64,000 nt of DNA from Proteiniborus sp. MB09-C3 (GTDB taxonomy: Bacteria > Bacillota > Clostridia > Tissierellales > Proteiniboraceae): contig NZ_CP127161.1 of assembly GCF_030263895.1 (NCBI RefSeq), forward strand, positions 124,001 to 188,000, in the 5' to 3' direction. Position numbers and translations under genes: made by a program. Of this stretch, positions 34,953-44,829 are shown piece by piece. How positions within the stretch are numbered: the first letter of the stretch is position 1; each line of letters begins with the position of its first letter. The notes beneath the pieces are model-generated. The model searched no databases. It worked only from the letters and a program-made list of their open reading frames with translations, and was not told the DNA's origin.

Positions 34953-37328
34953 TTACTTCACTCTAAATCTCTTTAATCTCAATGAATTGCTGACTACAGA
35001 AACTGAACTGAATGCCATGGCTGCTCCTGCTATCATTGGATTTAAGAAGCCTAAGGCTGCAAGAGGAATACCTGCTGTATTATATGCAAATGCCCAGAAT
35101 AGATTTTGTTTTATTGTTCTCATGGTTTTTCTGCTTAACTCTATGGCATGAACTATATCCCTTAAATCTCCCTTTATAAGAGTAATATCTGCAGCTTCCA
35201 TAGCTACATCAGTTCCTGTTCCTATGGCAAATCCTGTATCAGCTGCTGCAAGGGCAGGAGCATCGTTTATTCCATCACCAACCATTCCTACAACTTTTCC
35301 TTCTGCTTTAATTCTTTCAATATTCTCTGCTTTATGCTCTGGAAGAACTTCAGCTAATACATTATCTATACCGACTTGTCTTGCAATTGCTTTTGCAGTC
35401 CTTTCATTATCTCCTGTTATCATATAAACTTCTATTCCCATATCTGTCAGTCTTTTGATAGCTTCCTTTGAATGTTCCTTTACTGTATCTGCTACTGCAA
35501 TTATTCCACTTATTTTCCCATCTATAGATATCAGCATAGCTGTCTTTCCTTCATCTTCTAGAGAAGATATCTTCTCCTCTACATGTGATATTTCTATATT
35601 TTTGTCTTTCATAAGCTTTCTGTTTCCTACATATAAATCTTTTCCTTCTATAGAAGCGTATATTCCATGACCTGGTATGGCTTCAAATTTATCAGCATCA
35701 TTTAATGCAATGCCTTTTTCTTTTGCTCTCTCTACTATTGCTTGACCTAATGGATGCTCAGAATTTTTCTCTGCAATTCCTGTAAGTCTCAATATCAAGT
35801 CTTCTTCATAGTCAAAAGCTATTATATCTGTAACTTCTGGCTCACCCTTAGTTATGGTTCCTGTCTTATCGAATACTATGGAATTTAGCTTGTGAGCTCT
35901 CTCTAGATGTTCTCCGCCTTTTATTAATATACCATTCTCTGCGCCCTTTCCTGTACCTACCATTATAGCTGTAGGGGTAGCCAAGCCTAGGGCACAAGGG
36001 CATGCTATTACCAATACTGCAACTGCACTGATTAAAGCCTGTGTAAAGTCTCCTGCTATGAAATACCATAATAAGAAGGTAGCAAATGCTATGATAACTA
36101 CTACGGGTACGAATATGCCTGATATTTTATCTGCAAGTCTCTGAACTGGAGCTTTAGAGCCTTGAGCATCCTCCACTAATTTTATAATCTGTGCTAATGC
36201 TGTATCTTTCCCGATTTTTGTTGCTTCAAATTTAAATGTTCCAAATTTATTTATTGTAGCACCTATTACTTCATCTCCGACTTTTTTATCCACTGGTATA
36301 CTTTCACCTGTGAGCATAGACTCATCTACTGAGGAATTCCCATCTACAACCTTTCCGTCTACTGGAATCTTTTCTCCTGGTCTAACTATTATTATATCTC
36401 CTACTTCTACTTCTTCTATGGGTATATCAATTTCTTCTCCATCCCTAAGTATTCTTGCAGTTTTAGCCTGCAATCCCATTAGTTTCTTGATTGCCTCTGA
36501 TGTTCTGCCTTTTGCAGAGGCTTCCAAAAGCTTTCCTAACAGTATCAATGTAATAATAACTGCTGAGGCTTCAAAATAATAATCAGGAACTCCTATTATT
36601 ACATTATATAGACTGTAAAAATACGCAGCTGATGTACCCATGGAAACCAGTACATCCATATTGGCTCCTCCGCCCCTAAGAGAATGATATGCACCCTTAT
36701 AAAATCTATATCCAACAATAAATTGAACAGGTGTAGCTAGTAATAATTGAAAATATCCGTTGCTTAAAATAGTATGGATATTTGCCATATGGAAAAACAT
36801 TGCTGAGAAAAGAGGGAGCGCAAATACGACCGATACTACAAACAGAGTTTTTAGCTTTTTAATCTCTTTTTCTCTGGCTTCCTTATCTCTATCCACACTT
36901 GAATCTATTTCCTCTGTTGCTTTATATCCTGCCTTCTTAACAGCATTTTTAAAATCCTCTGCTGTGAGTTCGCCTTCTATATACTCTATGGTCCCTTTAT
37001 TTAAAGCTAGGTTAACATTTACTGATGTCACTCCATTTATTTTACTAAGGACTTTTTCTACCCTTGATGAGCAAGCTGCACAGGTCATGCCCTCTATATT
37101 TAAAGTAATCTTTCCTGTTGAAGTTTCATATCCTGTTTTTTCAATAGCCTTTACTATATCATCAATAGAAAGTTTTGCATCGTCGTATTCAACAGTAGCT
37201 TTTTCTATAACTAGATTTACTGTAGCAGTAATTACTCCTTCTAGCTTTGATAGAGAATTCTCTACCCTTTTTGAACAAGCTGCACAAGTCATCCCTGAAA
37301 CCTTTATAGTTGATTTTTTTATAGCCAT
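34953..37328 (-). CDS. copA: Cu(I)-exporting P1B-type ATPase
   Basis: CopA pumps Cu(I) out of the cytoplasm. The protein (791 residues from ATG 37328) has two N-terminal HMA domains (GMTCAAC at Cys15/18 and Cys83/86), eight membrane helices, the actuator motif MLTGES, the intramembrane [15 protein letters not shown], the phosphorylated DKTGTI and the [12 protein letters not shown] hinge. The C-terminal helix includes the family residues [22 protein letters not shown] eight bases upstream supports the start. A CsoR-type palindrome lies 47 bases upstream, so expression should rise with copper. Confidence 0.96.
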   Translation of the reverse strand: MAIKKSTIKVSGMTCAACSKRVENSLSKLEGVITATVNLVIEKATVEYDDAKLSIDDIVKAIEKTGYETSTGKITLNIEGMTCAACSSRVEKVLSKINGVTSVNVNLALNKGTIEYIEGELTAEDFKNAVKKAGYKATEEIDSSVDRDKEAREKEIKKLKTLFVVSVVFALPLFSAMFFHMANIHTILSNGYFQLLLATPVQFIVGYRFYKGAYHSLRGGGANMDVLVSMGTSAAYFYSLYNVIIGVPDYYFEASAVIITLILLGKLLEASAKGRTSEAIKKLMGLQAKTARILRDGEEIDIPIEEVEVGDIIIVRPGEKIPVDGKVVDGNSSVDESMLTGESIPVDKKVGDEVIGATINKFGTFKFEATKIGKDTALAQIIKLVEDAQGSKAPVQRLADKISGIFVPVVVIIAFATFLLWYFIAGDFTQALISAVAVLVIACPCALGLATPTAIMVGTGKGAENGILIKGGEHLERAHKLNSIVFDKTGTITKGEPEVTDIIAFDYEEDLILRLTGIAEKNSEHPLGQAIVERAKEKGIALNDADKFEAIPGHGIYASIEGKDLYVGNRKLMKDKNIEISHVEEKISSLEDEGKTAMLISIDGKISGIIAVADTVKEHSKEAIKRLTDMGIEVYMITGDNERTAKAIARQVGIDNVLAEVLPEHKAENIERIKAEGKVVGMVGDGINDAPALAAADTGFAIGTGTDVAMEAADITLIKGDLRDIVHAIELSRKTMRTIKQNLFWAFAYNTAGIPLAALGFLNPMIAGAAMAFSSVSVVSNSLRLKRFRVK

Positions 37329-37374
37329 CTTTTTCACTCCTTTATGAACCACGGGACAAGCCCTTTTTTTATTT

Positions 37375-37395
37375 TACCCCACCCATGGTGGGGTA
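37375..37395. promoter_or_regulatory. CsoR-type operator upstream of copA
   Basis: TACCCCACC and GGTGGGGTA are perfect nine-base inverted arms separated by CAT. GC-rich dyads of this form are bound by CsoR. Confidence 0.8.
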
Positions 37396-37484
37396 GGTTG
37401 ATTCCATTGTAACATTTCATTATTATTTTGTAAATAGTTTCTCCATAAATAATTTAATAGAAACATAATTCTGAGATAGTCAAT

Positions 37485-37539
37485 AAAAAACCAAGCTTAA
37501 AAAGCTATAATAAACATTGTTTCAGCTTTTCAAACTTGG
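37485..37539 (-). terminator. Terminator of the muconate/beta-ketoadipate operon
   Basis: On the minus strand CCAAGTTTGAAAAGCT pairs with AGCTTTTTAAGCTTGG (two mismatches) and is followed by six T residues, 110 bases after the thiolase stop codon. Confidence 0.7.
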
Positions 37540-37648
37540 CCTCTTGTTTTTAATTTTGCTATATGGACAAAAATACTATGAATTTAAGATTATTTTAACT
37601 ACTTTATTTTTTTCATTTATATAATTCTTAAATTTTCTGGGTTTAAAT

Positions 37649-38851
37649 TTATTTTATTTCAATTCTTTCAACTATTGTAGTTATTCCAATGCCGCCTGCA
37701 ATACATAAAGTAACAACTCCATATTTACCTTTAATCCTGTTTAGTTCATGCATAAGTTTTGTCATTAATATTGAACCAGTGGCACCAATTGGATGACCTA
37801 GAGAAATTGCTCCTCCATTAGGATTTGCTTTTTCTGTTGTTGGGTCTAATTTAAATTCTCTAAAGAATGCTAATGCTTGGGCCGCAAAAGCTTCATTTAA
37901 TTCTATTACGTCTATATCCTCTATTGATAAGTTTGCTTTCTCCAGAGCTTTTTTAGTAGCTGGAATTGGTCCTAAACCCATGTAGTTTGGATCTACTCCC
38001 GCTGAGGCAAAGGCAACAACTCTAAACCCATTTTTATAGCCTAATTCTACAGCTTTTTCTTTAGACATAATAAGTAATGCTGCTGCACCATCATTCCTAC
38101 CACTTGCATTTCCCGCAGTTACTGTTCCTTCCTTTTTGAAAACTGGTTTTAGTTTTCCTAATGCCTCCATATTTGTATCACGAGGGTATTCATCAGTATC
38201 AAAAGAAAAACTGTTCTTTTTTTGCTGTATGATTAATGGGACTATTTGATCTTTAAATCTGCCTTCATTAATCGCTCTACGAGCTCTTTCTTGAGACTGT
38301 AAGGCAAACCTGTCCTGCTCCTCTCTAGAAATTACGTATTTTTCAGCAACATTTTCTGCTGTCATTCCCATGGTTAAATCTCCATAAACCTCATAAGGTT
38401 GTGAACCAGGTTGGCTAGCTGTATTTGGATCTTTTAACTCAATATTCCCCGCTTTTACTCCAAAACGAACATTGTTTACATAATATGGTGCAGTGCTCAT
38501 TGACTCGGCTCCTCCACACACAACTATGTCTGCATTCTCAGATTGAATTTGTTGCGTTGCATTATTTATAACCTGCAAACCTGATCCACATTGCCTGTGA
38601 ACTGTGTATCCAGGAACTTCTAGCGGTATTCCTGCACGTAGAGAGGCTACTCTAGCAATGTTGGAAATATCTGCACTTTGCTTTGCCTGACCTAGTATCA
38701 CCTCATCGATTTTATTTGGATTAAGTTCTGTACGTTTCAATAACTCCTTAATAGTCTCAGCTGCGAGTATATCAGCTGCAATATTTTTAAGTGTTCCTCC
38801 TAATGAACCTATTGGTGTTCTCACAGAATCTATAATAACGACATCTTTCAC
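37649..38851 (-). CDS. Thiolase (3-oxoadipyl-CoA or acetoacetyl-CoA type)
   Basis: This 400-residue thiolase has the nucleophile in RQCGSG (Cys88), the NEAFA motif, GHPIGATG with the catalytic His, and a C-terminal Cys in LCIAGGIG (more usual CIGGGQG). Thiolases cut 3-oxoacyl-CoA with CoA to acetyl-CoA plus a shorter acyl-CoA. As last gene downstream of a CoA transferase and muconate cycloisomerase, it probably cleaves 3-oxoadipyl-CoA to succinyl-CoA and acetyl-CoA (PcaF role). An acetoacetyl-CoA role is the alternative. GTG start behind TAGGAGG. A long hairpin (38895-38934) lies upstream. Confidence 0.9.
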   Translation of the reverse strand: MKDVVIIDSVRTPIGSLGGTLKNIAADILAAETIKELLKRTELNPNKIDEVILGQAKQSADISNIARVASLRAGIPLEVPGYTVHRQCGSGLQVINNATQQIQSENADIVVCGGAESMSTAPYYVNNVRFGVKAGNIELKDPNTASQPGSQPYEVYGDLTMGMTAENVAEKYVISREEQDRFALQSQERARRAINEGRFKDQIVPLIIQQKKNSFSFDTDEYPRDTNMEALGKLKPVFKKEGTVTAGNASGRNDGAAALLIMSKEKAVELGYKNGFRVVAFASAGVDPNYMGLGPIPATKKALEKANLSIEDIDVIELNEAFAAQALAFFREFKLDPTTEKANPNGGAISLGHPIGATGSILMTKLMHELNRIKGKYGVVTLCIAGGIGITTIVERIEIK

Positions 38852-38894
38852 GGCTATGCCTCCTATATCCTTTTATACGATACTATTATTCTAA

Positions 38895-38934
38895 TTTAGC
38901 TTCCTTGATTTGAATTTAAGTCAAGGAAGCTAAA
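38895..38934. other. Perfect hairpin between cycloisomerase and thiolase genes
   Basis: TTTAGCTTCCTTGA (38895-38908) pairs perfectly with TCAAGGAAGCTAAA (38921-38934). There is no long T run, so it may be a weak terminator, a processing site or a transcript stabiliser within the operon. Confidence 0.6.
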
Positions 38935-38979
38935 GTTTAACTAATTTTTGTAATTTACTGTCTATAAAGAACTTTTAGA

Positions 38980-40098
38980 TTAATAAAAGTCTCTTGCATA
39001 GAATTTTACTTTATCTACATCAACCTCAAGACCAAATCCCGGCTTATCAGGAATAATTAATTCATAGTCTTTAACTTGTAATTCGTCAACTGTTATTCTG
39101 TCTTTGTATAAGAATTGTCCGAATAGTTCGGTTCCAAACTCAAATGCTGAAATTGTTGAATACACAGAAAGTGCCATTGCAGAACCAAGGCTTGATTCAA
39201 TCATAGTTCCCCCATATAATCCAAAGCCAGCTGCTTCAGCAATAGCTGCGACTTTTTTAGTTTCTAATAAACCTCCATGTTTGCATGGTTTTAATGCTAT
39301 ACAATTTCCTGCTCTATGTTTAGCAATAAGAAAGCAATCATGTATATAAGTTGAAGATTCGTCTGCCATTATAGGAACATCAAATTTTTGTGTCAGTCTC
39401 GCCATAGCTTCATAATTCCAAACAGGAACTGGTTGCTCAACCATGTTCACACCATAATCCTGTAATTTTTTGATGCAACGCACAGAAGTATCTTCATCCC
39501 AGGCCTGATTTATATCAACAGTTACTTTAGCTTGATCTCCAACGGCTTCAATTATTTTTCTAACATGCTCTACATTTGCATCTGGATCTCCAGTACCTAT
39601 TTTCAGCTTAAATATTTTATGTCTTTTAATAGCCAATAGCTCTTTAGCTTCTTTTATATCTCTTTCAGTATTGCCAGATGCTAAAGTCCAAGCCAATGGA
39701 ATAGAATTGTGAATTTTCCCTCCTAATAATTCATAGGCAGGAATTCCTTTTTGTCTAGCTGCTAAATCAATAAGTGCTCCCTCTACAACTGCTTTAGAAT
39801 AGTTGTTACCTTTAGCAGCATGTCCAATTTCGTGCATTATTAAATTAAAGTCTTTAGCTTCTCTACCAATTACAAATTTAGCTAAATAAGTATCAATATT
39901 AATCTTAATTGCTTCTGGTGTTTGCTCCCCATATGAAATTCCACCAATGTTTGCAACTTCCGACCAACCCTCAGTTCCATCTTCATCAATAGCACGTCCT
40001 ACAATAATGGCCTGCGAAGTAATTGTAGTCATTGATAGTTGATGAGGTCTCACAGTCTCCATATCTAAAATATATGTTTTAAATTCTTTAATTGCCAT
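38980..40098 (-). CDS. Muconate cycloisomerase (CatB-like)
   Basis: This 372-residue enolase-superfamily enzyme is of the muconate lactonizing type. The catalytic KLK (Lys164, Lys166), the metal ligands Asp195, Glu221, Asp246 and the second base Lys270 follow the exact spacing I recall for Pseudomonas CatB (K167/K169, D198, E224, D249, K273). CatB signatures VRPHQL, GGISYG, GLYGGTM and GTELFG are present. CatB turns cis,cis-muconate into muconolactone. Other family members are dipeptide epimerases or N-acylamino acid racemases, but the GTELFG and pathway neighbours favour lactonisation. It follows the CoA transferase by 32 bases. Confidence 0.88.
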   Translation of the reverse strand: MAIKEFKTYILDMETVRPHQLSMTTITSQAIIVGRAIDEDGTEGWSEVANIGGISYGEQTPEAIKINIDTYLAKFVIGREAKDFNLIMHEIGHAAKGNNYSKAVVEGALIDLAARQKGIPAYELLGGKIHNSIPLAWTLASGNTERDIKEAKELLAIKRHKIFKLKIGTGDPDANVEHVRKIIEAVGDQAKVTVDINQAWDEDTSVRCIKKLQDYGVNMVEQPVPVWNYEAMARLTQKFDVPIMADESSTYIHDCFLIAKHRAGNCIALKPCKHGGLLETKKVAAIAEAAGFGLYGGTMIESSLGSAMALSVYSTISAFEFGTELFGQFLYKDRITVDELQVKDYELIIPDKPGFGLEVDVDKVKFYARDFY

Positions 40099-40130
40099 AA
40101 TGTTCCCCTTTCTTTCTGCACAGTTATTTT

Positions 40131-40772
40131 CTATTTAAGTTTTTCTATAAAATTAGCTTCTGTTTTTGCCCTAACTTCCTCAATAGTTGCTCCAGGCATT
40201 AATTCTGTTAAATACATCTTACCTTCTATAAATTCAAATACAGCTAAATTTGTAATTATCATGTCCACTTGTCTTTCAGAAGTAATTGGATAGGTACACT
40301 TTTTAAGAATCTTAGACTCACCAGTTTTAGTTGTATGCATCATGGTGCATATTACTTTTTTTGTTCCACAAAGTAAATCCATCGCTCCACCTACTCCAAT
40401 GATGTCTTGACCTGGAACAGACCAGTTAGCTATTTTACCTGTTTCATCAGCCTGTAAAACTCCCAAGATTGCCACATCTACATGACCTCCACGAATCATA
40501 CCAAAAGATTGAGCACTATCAAAATAGGATGAACCAATCATTTCTGACACAGGTAATTTACCTGCATTTACTAGATTAGGATCAATGTTATTGTCGTCTA
40601 CAGGACCAACACCTAACATCCCATTTTCTGTATGCAAAAATACCTGTTCATCATTTACATAGTTAGGAACTAAAGTAGGTACGCCAATTCCTAGATTTAC
40701 AATAAGTGGCCCTTTGAGTTCTTGAGCTGCTCTTTTTGCAATATTATATTTAGTTCCATCTTTTTTATCCAT
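40131..40772 (-). CDS. 3-oxoacid CoA-transferase subunit B (PcaJ/CatJ-like)
   Basis: This 213-residue beta subunit of a class I CoA transferase has the catalytic Glu49 in HTENGMLGVGP, preceded by GIGVPTLVPNY. It overlaps the subunit A gene by eight bases. With the neighbouring genes it most likely activates 3-oxoadipate with succinyl-CoA or acetyl-CoA. Acetoacetate CoA transferases (AtoDA) are very similar, so the substrate rests on context. GGGGTGG precedes the start. Confidence 0.9.
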   Translation of the reverse strand: MDKKDGTKYNIAKRAAQELKGPLIVNLGIGVPTLVPNYVNDEQVFLHTENGMLGVGPVDDNNIDPNLVNAGKLPVSEMIGSSYFDSAQSFGMIRGGHVDVAILGVLQADETGKIANWSVPGQDIIGVGGAMDLLCGTKKVICTMMHTTKTGESKILKKCTYPITSERQVDMIITNLAVFEFIEGKMYLTELMPGATIEEVRAKTEANFIEKLK

Positions 40773-41454
40773 TATATACCACCCCTTCCTTAGTTAAAAT
40801 ATGAGTTGCTTTCACTATAGTATCAACGTACAGATGTGGTGTAACTATACACTCTGGATCTAGTTCTCCAGCTTCTACAATTTCATCAACTTCTGCAATA
40901 ACATAATCAGCAGCAGTTGCCATTATAGGGTTGAAGTTTCTAGCAGTTTTATAGTATACTAAGTTCCCTAAAGTATCTGCTTTATGTGCTCTAATTAAAG
41001 CTACATTACCTCGCAAAGCAGTTTCAAGTATATACTTATCCCCATTGAAGCATCTTTCTTCTTTTCCTTTCCCTAAGTCTGTTCCTTGAGCTGTCTGTGT
41101 ATAAAAAGCAGGGATTCCCACTCCTCCAGCTCTCATTCTTTCTGCAAGAGTTCCTTGAGGACTTAATTCTAATTCAATAATTCCTTTTTTATATGCCTCG
41201 CCTACATCTCTATTGCTAGTAAAATAAGAGCCTATTCCCTTTTTTATCTTTCCTTGATTTAACAGCTTTCCAAGTCCTCTGTTTTGCTCTCCTAAATTGT
41301 TGCTTACAACTGTTAAATTATCTACATCTGAATTGATCAATCCTTCAATTAATGATAGTGGGCTACCAACCAACCCAAAGCCACCAACAAGAAGGGTATC
41401 ACCACTCTTGACAACTGATAAAGCTTCTTTAATGCTATTTTTTATTTTTGTCAT
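40765..41454 (-). CDS. 3-oxoacid CoA-transferase subunit A (PcaI/CatI-like)
   Basis: This 229-residue alpha subunit carries the glycine-rich LLVGGFGLVGSPLSLIEGL and the ERMRAGGVGIPAFYT and ALRGNVALIRAHKADTLGN segments of the family. It forms the enzyme with the downstream subunit B. Nothing in it separates 3-oxoadipate from acetoacetate specificity. It begins 19 bases after the CMD-like gene with GGAGGGC before ATG. Confidence 0.9.
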   Translation of the reverse strand: MTKIKNSIKEALSVVKSGDTLLVGGFGLVGSPLSLIEGLINSDVDNLTVVSNNLGEQNRGLGKLLNQGKIKKGIGSYFTSNRDVGEAYKKGIIELELSPQGTLAERMRAGGVGIPAFYTQTAQGTDLGKGKEERCFNGDKYILETALRGNVALIRAHKADTLGNLVYYKTARNFNPIMATAADYVIAEVDEIVEAGELDPECIVTPHLYVDTIVKATHILTKEGVVYNG

Positions 41455-41473
41455 GAAAAGCCCTCCATTTCTA

Positions 41474-42199
41474 TTATTTACTGTTTAAATGATCACTGAG
41501 TTCAAACCAGCTAGGAATTCCTGCAGTTATCATAACAATGTAACCCAAATCTGCTAATTCTGCTTCTGTCACTCCAATATTTCTAGCTTTCTCAATTAAT
41601 GGTCCTACAGCATTTCCTCTAAGTTCTGTAATATATTGACCTATTAGATTTAAATACTTCTTTTTTCGAGACACTTTCCCATCACTCATGATTAAATCAA
41701 TAATTTCAGGAGAATTATGATTTTTAGAATCATCTAATAATGTATAAACTTTTTTTACAAGAGTATTGTCACTATCATTTGTCCACTCTATAATTTGTTC
41801 AAACACTTCCTTGTCCGTTGCATAGTTATTTTTACGTTCATTCACTGTTTTTTCTTTTTGTATCAAAGCATTTTCAAGAGCTGCTAGTGATAATTCAAGA
41901 GCATCCTTCCCCGAATAAACATAAGCTACTAAAAAATATTCTATTAAATCTCCAATCTGTGAGCCTTTGATTATTGCAGCTTGAGTATGATAGAGCATAC
42001 TCCTTTTGTACAATCTTCCTGCATTCATACTAGCGATGAATTCATCCTTTTCTTTTGCACTTAATTCTGAATCCTTAAATGCTTCTCCCCTAATATCTGT
42101 GTAGTAATCTAGCATTTTGGGGTTATAGTCATACATGATTTGAACCCAATTAGGAATATCATTGTATACTTTCTTAAAATAAGCTAATCCGTCTGCCAT
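41474..42199 (-). CDS. Carboxymuconolactone decarboxylase family protein, two domains
   Basis: The 241-residue protein has two AhpD/CMD-like helical domains: residues of about 30-110 (YNPKMLDYYTDIRGEAF, MLYHTQAAI) and about 165-240 (ITELRGNAVGPLI, EAELADLGYIVMITAGIP). Neither has the CxxC of peroxidases, so it is not AhpD. In protocatechuate degradation, PcaC decarboxylates 4-carboxymuconolactone to the enol-lactone; here it could decarboxylate or isomerise a muconolactone, since no CatC isomerase is seen. AAGGAGT before ATG 42199 sets the start. Confidence 0.75.
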   Translation of the reverse strand: MADGLAYFKKVYNDIPNWVQIMYDYNPKMLDYYTDIRGEAFKDSELSAKEKDEFIASMNAGRLYKRSMLYHTQAAIIKGSQIGDLIEYFLVAYVYSGKDALELSLAALENALIQKEKTVNERKNNYATDKEVFEQIIEWTNDSDNTLVKKVYTLLDDSKNHNSPEIIDLIMSDGKVSRKKKYLNLIGQYITELRGNAVGPLIEKARNIGVTEAELADLGYIVMITAGIPSWFELSDHLNSK

Positions 42200-42249
42200 T
42201 TCAAACTCCTTCCATACATTCAATAGTTAATTTTTATACGTAAATTAAG

Positions 42250-43740
42250 CTACACCGCAAAAAATAATGGGAGTATAAATTTAACACTTAATACAATCAT
42301 GATAAAGGATACAAACACAAGGGAAATCCCTACCTTAACCATTTCTCCCATTTTAAAATCTCCAGTACCATAGATTATTCCCATGAGAGGGGTTCCGCTT
42401 GGTAAAGTTGAAGCAAAGCCTGCTCCTAAAGCAGCAGCTGTCATTAAATATAGAGGATTTATTCCAATTGCATTGGATAATGATGCTGCAATTGGTATCA
42501 TTATAGTTCCAGTTGCTGTATTTGGCGCAAATTGTGTTACTAATAAGGCTAGTAAGGTTACAACCATAATAACAACTATTTCTGGCTGCCCCTGGAAATT
42601 CATGAGTTGATTTCCAATCCACTGCGCTAAATCCGTTTGTGTAAACCCTGCTGCAATAGCCATACCTCCTTGTAACATTAGGATAACTGCCCAAGGCATC
42701 TTTTTAACTGAGTCTGCTTCTAGTATTCTTCCTCCTGTGCTTCTACTTGGAAGTAAATAGAGAAGAATACAAGCAATTATAGATACAACAGTATCTGATA
42801 TACCTGGTATAAACTTTTTCCAAATAAATGATACAGTTACCCACATGAATACAGTTCCTATAAAAACTGCTGAAACAACCTTTTCTTCATTACTCATCTT
42901 ACCTAATGCCTTCTTTTCTTCTGCTATATAGCTCCTTCCTTGCTCTACCTCTTTTATGCTAATCTTGTAAAACACTTTTGTTAAAATAAATACCATTAGA
43001 ATAAATTGAGCTAAAGCAACTGGAAATTCGAAAAATGTAAACTGAGCAAATGACAATTCATATCCCAGCAATTGTGAAGTAAAGCCAGATAGCGAAATGT
43101 TGGTAGGTGTTCCAATAAGTGTCATTGAACCTCCAATAATCGCACCAAATCCAACTGCAAATACAACTGATTTTTTAAAATTGTCGGCATTCTTCTTTGA
43201 GTAGGTATCTTCCCTTTCCATCAGTTCTACTATTTTTGATCCAATTGCCTGTGCAATTGGGAGAAGCATCAACATAGTAGCGGTATTAGAAACCCACATG
43301 GAAATAAAGGTTGCTGAAAGCATCAAACCTACAATTAATTTAGTCATGCTTGTTCCAACAATATTGATAATAGATAAAGCAATTCTATTATGTAAATTCC
43401 ACTTTTCTAATGCCAATGCTATAGCAAAACCACCAAAAAACATAAATACTGTGTTGCTGCCATAAGCAGCTGCTGTTGCTCCGGGACTTAATGTTTGTGT
43501 TAAAGGAAATAAAACTAGTGGAACTAGCCCAACAATTCCCGTATTGGCTGCTTCTGTCATCCACCACGTTCCAATTAGTGCCAAAGTAGCTAACACACCT
43601 TTACCTTCCTTGCTAAGATTTTCAAATGGTATGAAATAATAAACCAATAAGAAAAGTGCAATTCCTAAAATTAAACCAAACATTTGACCTTTATTGTAAG
43701 ATGATTTTTTTTCTACAACTGTTTTTTTCACAGTTCCCAT
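42250..43740 (-). CDS. DASS-family dicarboxylate transporter, copy 1
   Basis: This is an SLC13/DASS sodium-coupled anion symporter of 496 residues with 11-12 membrane segments. Both SNT-type substrate/sodium motifs are visible: VSNTATMLMLLPIAQ in the first half and PNTATGTIMIPIAASL in the second. DASS proteins import succinate, citrate or similar acids, so this is the probable uptake route for the pathway substrate (perhaps muconate). It is a close paralogue of the transporter at 45347-46837. The start is ATG 43740 behind GGTGGGG, and it follows the hydrolase by 34 bases. Confidence 0.9.
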   Translation of the reverse strand: MGTVKKTVVEKKSSYNKGQMFGLILGIALFLLVYYFIPFENLSKEGKGVLATLALIGTWWMTEAANTGIVGLVPLVLFPLTQTLSPGATAAAYGSNTVFMFFGGFAIALALEKWNLHNRIALSIINIVGTSMTKLIVGLMLSATFISMWVSNTATMLMLLPIAQAIGSKIVELMEREDTYSKKNADNFKKSVVFAVGFGAIIGGSMTLIGTPTNISLSGFTSQLLGYELSFAQFTFFEFPVALAQFILMVFILTKVFYKISIKEVEQGRSYIAEEKKALGKMSNEEKVVSAVFIGTVFMWVTVSFIWKKFIPGISDTVVSIIACILLYLLPSRSTGGRILEADSVKKMPWAVILMLQGGMAIAAGFTQTDLAQWIGNQLMNFQGQPEIVVIMVVTLLALLVTQFAPNTATGTIMIPIAASLSNAIGINPLYLMTAAALGAGFASTLPSGTPLMGIIYGTGDFKMGEMVKVGISLVFVSFIMIVLSVKFILPLFFAV

Positions 43741-43774
43741 ATGCTTCACCCCACCTTTATATATTTTTTATGGA

Positions 43775-44617
43775 CTAGTTTTCTAGCTTATTTAGGAAAT
43801 CATGAATAAACTTATTAATATCCTCTCTTTTTTCAAAAACCATTGTATAGTGACTTGCCTCAGAGATTTCAATTTTTAGATTTCTTATACTCTTCTTTGT
43901 ATTGACATAGCTTTCTGGAATAAATAAAGGAGGATTGTTGCCAATGTTTCCAGTAGCTTCTACTAATAAAGTAGGACAATTGATTTTAGTCCCAATTGAG
44001 TTAATGTCAAATTCCCAAAAACTTTTCCAATCCTGTCTTATAGTTCTTTCACAAGATTTATTGCCCCAATAATCACCTTTATTTTCTACTTCGTATCCAA
44101 CGTTTTTTATTAATTCTTGTGTTATGCCAATTCCCATATTCATGTAGCTACTTGTAACTGTAGCCACATAATCTTCTTTAGAAAAATAATGTTTGCTTAA
44201 TCTGCCGAAAGTTGGCTCTACTATAGGTATCTGATGTTCACTCATTGTAGCAGCTCCATCCAGAAGAATTAATGCTTTAATAGGAATACCTATAGAAGCA
44301 ACAATTGAGCTAACGAACCCACCCATTGAATATCCCATTAAAATAGGACTATCTAATTTCATCTCTTCAATCAGATTCCTTATATCATTTGCATGCTCAA
44401 ATATTGAAGATGGATTTTCTGCTGAGTCACTGTCTCCCCTTCCCCTAAAATCAAGTGTAATCACTCGATATTCTTGATTAAGACTCTCGACATAATGCCG
44501 AAGTTGCAGATAGTTCCCGGTAAGTCCATGAAGTGCAATTATTGGACCTTTTTCTCCTGGATAGTCAATAACCTTTAGTTTTCTTTTCGTATTAATTGTT
44601 TCATTTTGAATATTCAT
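43775..44617 (-). CDS. Alpha/beta hydrolase, probable 3-oxoadipate enol-lactonase (PcaD-like)
   Basis: This 280-residue alpha/beta hydrolase has the oxyanion HGLTGN (30-35), DFRGRGDSD, the nucleophile elbow GYSMGG (Ser97) and the catalytic His in SEASHYTM. PcaD hydrolyses 3-oxoadipate enol-lactone to 3-oxoadipate, the step just before the CoA transferase encoded downstream. General alpha/beta hydrolases share these motifs, so the substrate is inferred from context. AAAGGAGAT before ATG 44617 fixes the start. Longer frames upstream only run through the structured leader 44652-44790. Confidence 0.78.
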   Translation of the reverse strand: MNIQNETINTKRKLKVIDYPGEKGPIIALHGLTGNYLQLRHYVESLNQEYRVITLDFRGRGDSDSAENPSSIFEHANDIRNLIEEMKLDSPILMGYSMGGFVSSIVASIGIPIKALILLDGAATMSEHQIPIVEPTFGRLSKHYFSKEDYVATVTSSYMNMGIGITQELIKNVGYEVENKGDYWGNKSCERTIRQDWKSFWEFDINSIGTKINCPTLLVEATGNIGNNPPLFIPESYVNTKKSIRNLKIEISEASHYTMVFEKREDINKFIHDFLNKLEN

Positions 44618-44651
44618 TCTGATCTCCTTTCTTAATTTTTTTAAAATATAG

Positions 44652-44790
44652 TAATAAAAAAAGTGACCATGAAAAAGCTTCTTATTATTCATAAGAATTA
44701 AACTATTTTTCATGATCACTATATTTTTCAATTTAGTTTAAAATTTTTGTTTTTAAACGTTGAAAAACATGAACGTGAATTAGATATTTA
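44652..44790 (-). ncRNA. Structured leader, copy 1 (candidate terminator-type regulatory RNA)
   Basis: Read on the minus strand, helix P1 pairs TTTTTCAA (44767-44760) with TTGAAAAA (44731-44724) and encloses P2 GTTTAAAA/TTTTAAAC (44758-44751 and 44743-44736). A terminator hairpin GTGATCATGAAAAA (44719-44706) with TTTTTCATGGTCAC (44676-44663) and a T run follows, 35-50 bases before the hydrolase start. The same arrangement with compensatory changes lies at 46966-47104. The 5' arm of P1 could alternatively pair with the terminator's A-rich arm. A -10-like TATAAT is at 44796-44791. Confidence 0.72.
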
Positions 44791-44829
44791 ATTATATTGT
44801 GTATATGAATTGCAATAAACATATTTTTA

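Noticed and set aside
37649-41454. CoA transferase and thiolase as part of lysine fermentation (acetoacetate branch)
   Set aside because: They are 25 kb from the kam genes and lie tightly between the muconate cycloisomerase, hydrolase and transporter genes. The idea cannot be excluded on sequence alone but context favours 3-oxoadipate.
41474-42199. Peroxidase (AhpD) function for the CMD-like gene
   Set aside because: Both domains lack the CxxC active-site cysteines of AhpD.
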